DNA from: Adiantum capillus-veneris
Taxonomy: Eukaryota > Streptophyta > Polypodiopsida > Polypodiales > Pteridaceae
Assembly: GCA_014529385.2 (NCBI GenBank)
Contig: CM043953.1
Span: 109,872,549 to 109,936,548 of the forward strand
Reading direction: 5' to 3'
DNA: 64,000 bases
Shown piece after piece: positions 59,576 through 64,000 of this stretch; within the stretch, counting starts at the first letter, position 1, and every line of letters starts with the position of its first letter. Below the pieces are notes generated by a model. That model worked only from the letters and a program-made list of their open reading frames with translations. It made no database searches and was not told the DNA's origin. Position numbers and translations under genes: made by a program.

Positions 59576-62480
59576 TGTTCTATAAAATAACTACAAATTC
59601 ATGACTAAGAATGTACACATTTATATATCTTTAGCATGTTCACTCAATAAGCATCATTCTCTCTCTATGTATGGGGAGGCTGGGAATTCATTTTTTCTTC
59701 ATTTGATGGCTACACAGTTAATGCTCATTAATTTCTAGTCCTCTCACATACTCACTCCATATCTAACAGCTCTCCCTTATGAGTGCTTCAAGTTTTGTGT
59801 TGCTCTCCTAGCACATTGGTGGTAACATTGTCACACATGATATTCCCTTGCACAATGGTAAGGTATTGCTAAGCTCTCACTATCTTCAAAGTCTTCTATC
59901 CCCATCATCTGTTTTTCAAAGACTTCATGTAGTCATTCAAGAAGAAGACCGTATGTTTGAGCTTTCTATGACTATGCATTGTGACCATCAAGGCAATGAA
60001 CACTACCTAATTGATGGTTATTTGGCAGGCCATTGCACACCATAGACTGTGTTTATGTATCTGACAGCAAGAACATGGAGATAAATTGCAACAAGGACAC
60101 AACAAACATTTTAGATGATATGAGACCTGCAGATGATGAGGCGTGTGTGGAAGTATTGGATCTCGATGGTGAATTTGAAGACACTGAAGATATACCATCT
60201 ATATCCATTGTTCAATGGATACAAAATGGAGAAGGGGCACCTCAATTTAAGAAGACGTTAAAGATGTGTGGAAATCCTCTACACGTAACTGAACTTCCCC
60301 CCACCTGATGGTTGTTTGTGTTTCGAGTCTCCTGCAACTTTTGGGAAAAATAAGAGAATGAAAGGGATGGAGCAAAAACACGATAGTCATCTCTAGACAC
60401 AACCATCCCCAAATGAACATGCAATAGCTTGTATATGAAGCTAAGATATTGTATTGGGATTTTCAATGTCATCGGTTTCTTGTCCAATTTACATAAGCGA
60501 GAGGAAGCTCAACGGCAGTTGTTTCCATCGTCATTTGAATAGGCAGATGAGCAAGGGATATCTTGCAGGTGAAATTTACTGTCACTATTGCCAAAAAAAT
60601 AGTGACATGAATTGATGTATACAAAACTACGATCTACTACGTTTTCTCTTTATATGAGAGTATGACTCAAATGGTACTTCATATTGGCAACCACGAGCAT
60701 AGTGTTCAGCCAGCTCAAGAGCCAATATAGCAAAAGTGCATAACTTGGTTAGCACAGTTTAAATTTGAGAAAGGTGGACCGTGAAAAATAGAAATGCTGG
60801 TAGCTGGACAAATGTTGTTTGAATCTTAAACAATAAGGTGAGGAAGTCACAATCAAGCAAGATTTACTTGGTTTTCTGGAGGAGATGGTGCCACTAGTGC
60901 AAAACGACAGGTATGCATGGATTGAATATAAGAAAGTTTCTATTCATGTGTCTTATGCTTGCCTTTGGTATATTATGTCGTTCACATTGATATGGATATT
61001 GAATGTAAATTTAAAGGTCTAATAACCAAAGAAAAGGCAAAGAAAGGCTTAAAGATAGGCGAAGGGTAAGACAATATTTTGCAACTTCAACGATGATGTA
61101 AGTTACCCTCTTTCTATGATAGTAGATTCTTATGACAAGGCAATGGAGGAGAAAAATGTTACCTTTTCAAGATATCTACAAAAGGTCATGCATCAGGTGT
61201 GGATCTCGTAAATCAAATGAGACAAACTGCAGAAAGTGATTTGAGGAATGCTTGGGTTCACTTTGATCATACGCATATGACAGTGGGCAACAATTTCGTG
61301 TTTCATTTATGATCCGGGGTATGTTTTTTATTATTGAAAATATGAAATATTTGTCCTCCAAAAGGTTTGTCCTAACATTTGCATCATATTTGGCCAACAT
61401 GCAAGCATTGTAGGTTATCGCAATTTGTGAAGCAAAAGAGGAGGATGAGGAGTCTCAAGTATTGTCTTGGGAAAGTCGCAATGCTAGCGTGGCTCAATGT
61501 GGGCAAAAACCACTTGATTTTGTAGGGTTCATGCTAGATGAGATAGGGGCAAACTAGCTAGCATTAAGGACATTGTACAATGGAGGCCCATGCAATAATA
61601 TGGAAGGTAGAGAGCACTCTTTCCTTTTCCATTGGGAGTAGATCTTGCAAAAGTACACTAGAAAATTTGTGTTTGCACAAAGGCAAAAAGAGCACACTGG
61701 GATGTGTGAAGTGTGGATACTCTCAACAACTGTAGAATAGGCTACAATTCAAGCAATTTGTACCAAAGATTGGTGGTTGATTCATGTCCCAAAAGAGAAC
61801 ATAGAGGCACTTCAATGATGGTTTAAATGGTGGGAACAACGAATTGAGCATTGGAGAAACATCAACAAGAATGTGAGTTTATATTTTCTTTCTTTGTGAT
61901 CCAAGAAAATACATGTCCAATTACTCAACTATGGTAATAAAAGTCCATAGGAGTAGGCATAAACTCCAAGCATAAACTTGTTTGAGAGCATCCATGTGGA
62001 AGAAGGAAGATTTTCTTATATGATGCATGTGTTAGCAATGTCGTAAACTCATATGCAAAGCGTTTGGGATTCTTGAAAGGTTGTTATATAGGCACAGGTC
62101 CCTCACTTGGATCTATGCTCTCAAGAGTCGAGACACAACAAACTCCAAGTCCAACTATCATTACAAGGGTGGTAGATGGAGCTTTTCCAAGCACCCCCAA
62201 TGTATGAAGAGCCCACACTACTTGGTGAGAGGAAATTGTGCAACAAAGAAGAGAGAGGCAAGCAATGATGTTAGTTGTCATCGTCTAGATTATGTAATGC
62301 AGTCAAAATAGCACAAAGTTTGATCTCGTCCGTGACATATCATATTTGAAACCATGGAGTCAAGAAATAGTGAATAAGAGGAGATTGATGTTAGGGGTTT
62401 ATAGCCCTAACAAATATTCAAAGCAAACCACATATAGAATACAGGGAATTGACTACAGGTGACTATAGAATACTGCAACA
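59573..62480 (+). other. Decayed coding-like region, family not recognised
   Basis: Plus-strand coding traces in changing frames: an acidic 91-codon frame at 60033-60308 (MRPADDEACVEVLDLDGEFE), YLAGEIYCHYCQKNSDMN near 60555-60610, NFNDDVSYPLSMIVDSYDKA near 61085-61145, VTFSRYLQKVMHQV near 61157-61200 and IGTGPSLGSMLSRVETQQTP near 62087-62150. They look like one broken protein-coding gene or transposon with introns or stops. I cannot name it. Confidence 0.3.
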
Positions 62481-62531
62481 TGCTCCTTTGCATCTTCATC
62501 CTAGTCAGTAGTTGTGTTCCTCTCCGGTAGT

Positions 62532-63551
62532 TCATGAATCCACCTCATCTTCAGGTGCTTTCATTGGAACTTCAACATCTTCTCCATTGAGTATCTCATC
62601 CACAATAGACAATACTAGATCTTTAAATTGTTTTTGTCCATCTGCAACATCTACTTCTTTGTATGCAAATGCAATTGGAATTGTGACTACATCTGCTATT
62701 AATTGTTCTTGAACTTTAGTTTCAATTTTAATTAACTTCACAGTATCACTCTGAGTATGCAATTGTTCAGGTTAATGATGTTTCTTCTGCTCCAACTGCT
62801 TCTGCAGTTCCTCATATTGCTACTTCAGTTCATCATAATGCTGCTTCAGTTCATCATTTTGCTTCTACACAAACAAGCTCTCCTCCTGTATGTCTTCCTC
62901 TGTGTCAATACTTACTTCCATCTCAGCTGCAACCTCATCCATTATATGTTCTTCAATGTTCTTACCCAACACTTCCTCAAGAGTGTTCAATAATTCCTCT
63001 CCAACATGCAGATGCTCTACCGCATTCTCTTGTCATGTGACTAGAACTGTATCTTCAATTAACTGCTCTTGAACTTCCTAATCTGCATTATCCATCAGTG
63101 TCACTTTACATTCAACACCCACTGGTTCAAGTTGGTCATGAACCTGTGGTTCCCCCTTATACTTCAACTGTATAAAATGATCTTTGAGTTCAATGGACTT
63201 CTTCTGCAACAACAGATTTTCTTCCTCGGCCTCTTCTTCAGCAAAGGCCTGGTATGGCTTACTAAACACATGAGCAGGTTCAAGTTTGGGATCAGGTTCA
63301 GGTTTCTCTTCAAAAAGATTGAAGAAAGATTCAAGGTAGGATGAAAACTTTGCAACCATTAGGCATTTCCTCTTGAACATATCGAATATCTTTGCACGTA
63401 GATGAAACACTGGGAGACGTGATTTAGACTCCGTATGCCAAAACAATTGATTTTCTTGAAAGTCTTGATTCAAGAAACACCCAAACTGATTTGATTCAAG
63501 TCTTGAAAATAAGAAGTTGAACTCTCCTTCACACTTTAAAAACACCACCAA
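62532..63551 (-). pseudogene. Acidic coiled-coil protein pseudogene with five in-frame stops
   Basis: One reading frame runs from ATG 63551 to 62532 (about 340 codons). It is interrupted by TAG 63078-63080, TGA 63033-63035, TAG 62865-62867, TAG 62820-62822 and TAA 62772-62774, without any frameshift. The content is Glu-rich throughout, with FSSYLESFFNLFEEKPEPDP, EEEAEEENLLLQKKS, HVGEELLNTLEEVLG and a heptad-like coiled coil (KQNDELKQHYDELK, QYEELQKQLEQKK). Family unknown. Each stop is one C-to-T change from CAG, CGA or CAA. Confidence 0.55.
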
Positions 63552-63648
63552 GATGGCTTACTCACATCCCCTCTCAAAAACATTAAAAAATCCACTTTGT
63601 AGTTACAAATCTCTCCAATCGGTGATATCTCCCTGAAACTGAAACTTT

Positions 63649-63960
63649 TCACGTGTGCTCCCTGAAAACTTCCCTTATGTCATCAAGCATGAAGACATAA
63701 AACCAATGAGATATAAGAATATCAACATCATCTCCTCCATCAACAACATCACAAAGAAATGTAGAACTATCTTCAGGAAAACCCACTTCATCATCATCAA
63801 GAACTTGCAAAAGGCTTGCATAATCAACAGTCAAAATCGTCTCCTCAGTATCAACAAAACCATTGACATCATGAACATGACCATATAAAGAATACAAATT
63901 TCCAAGAATACCATCAAGAAACTGAACTTCCTTGGGAAAAGATGGACTTCCAATCTCCAT
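63649..63960 (-). CDS. Acidic frame upstream of the coiled-coil pseudogene, 103 aa
   Basis: MEIGSPSFPKEVQFLDGILG ... VDYASLLQVLDDDEVGF is Asp/Glu-rich like its neighbour and on the same strand, but in another frame (offset by 1). It may be the 5' part of the same broken gene. Not recognised; the gene may continue beyond the right edge. Confidence 0.3.
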   Translation of the reverse strand: MEIGSPSFPKEVQFLDGILGNLYSLYGHVHDVNGFVDTEETILTVDYASLLQVLDDDEVGFPEDSSTFLCDVVDGGDDVDILISHWFYVFMLDDIREVFREHT

Positions 63961-64000
63961 GCTGGATTCACAAAAGCACCAACATCATAAAGATCATTGA

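Noticed and set aside
62757-63344. Plus-strand frames rich in Leu/Phe (for example 62757-62993) as membrane proteins
   Set aside because: They are the antisense of the Glu/Gln-rich coiled-coil pseudogene.

Overview
This window looks like nuclear DNA of a land plant, and most of it is transposable-element sequence. Evidence for a plant is Ty1/copia and Ty3 LTR retrotransposons with plant-type primer sites (initiator-Met tRNA and an Asp-tRNA-like site), a hAT DNA transposon, LINE tails, and one intron-containing host gene with plant gene structure. Long (GA/TC)n and (GT/AC)n microsatellites are very frequent. A seed-free plant such as a fern is my guess; nothing here proves it. No rRNA, tRNA gene, CRISPR array or bacterial operon was seen.

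Region 1-21.4 kb is a nest of LTR elements. The oldest layer (A, Ty3, + strand) shows only its 3' part: a broken 3' ORF, a long 3' UTR, a polypurine tract and a 569-bp LTR. A copia element (B, - strand) sits inside the 3' ORF of A. A second Ty3 element (C, - strand) sits inside the reverse transcriptase of B, and its 3' part fills the left edge of the window. A fourth element (D, - strand, 175-bp LTRs, no recognisable coding) sits in the 3' UTR of A. Element C is odd: it has gag, protease and integrase but no reverse transcriptase or RNase H, it has a second retropepsin-like domain after the integrase, and a separate 140-aa ORF in the env position that is shared with A.

Region 21.4-30.8 kb holds a 5'-truncated LINE with a clear target-site duplication, then the only confident host gene: a five-exon DNA-3-methyladenine glycosylase I at 25.3-28.0 kb with a TATA box just after GA repeats. 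A kelch-like remnant lies on the opposite strand downstream.

Region 31.2-38.9 kb is the most interesting part: a 7.7-kb hAT-type element that carries, besides a BED/hAT transposase, a protein-kinase-like gene and a coiled-coil protein gene on the opposite strand. The gene block is bracketed on both sides by arrays of hairpins (a conserved core inside outer stems that differ in sequence but still pair) and by clusters of TTCGATCGAA palindromes.

Region 39-64 kb is decayed repeat sequence: a LINE 3' end, a copia RT/RNase H fragment, a LINE ORF1 fragment, a 340-bp GT-ended direct repeat, a 3.5-kb direct duplication (51.5-55.0 and 55.9-59.5 kb), and a coiled-coil pseudogene with five in-frame stops at the right edge.
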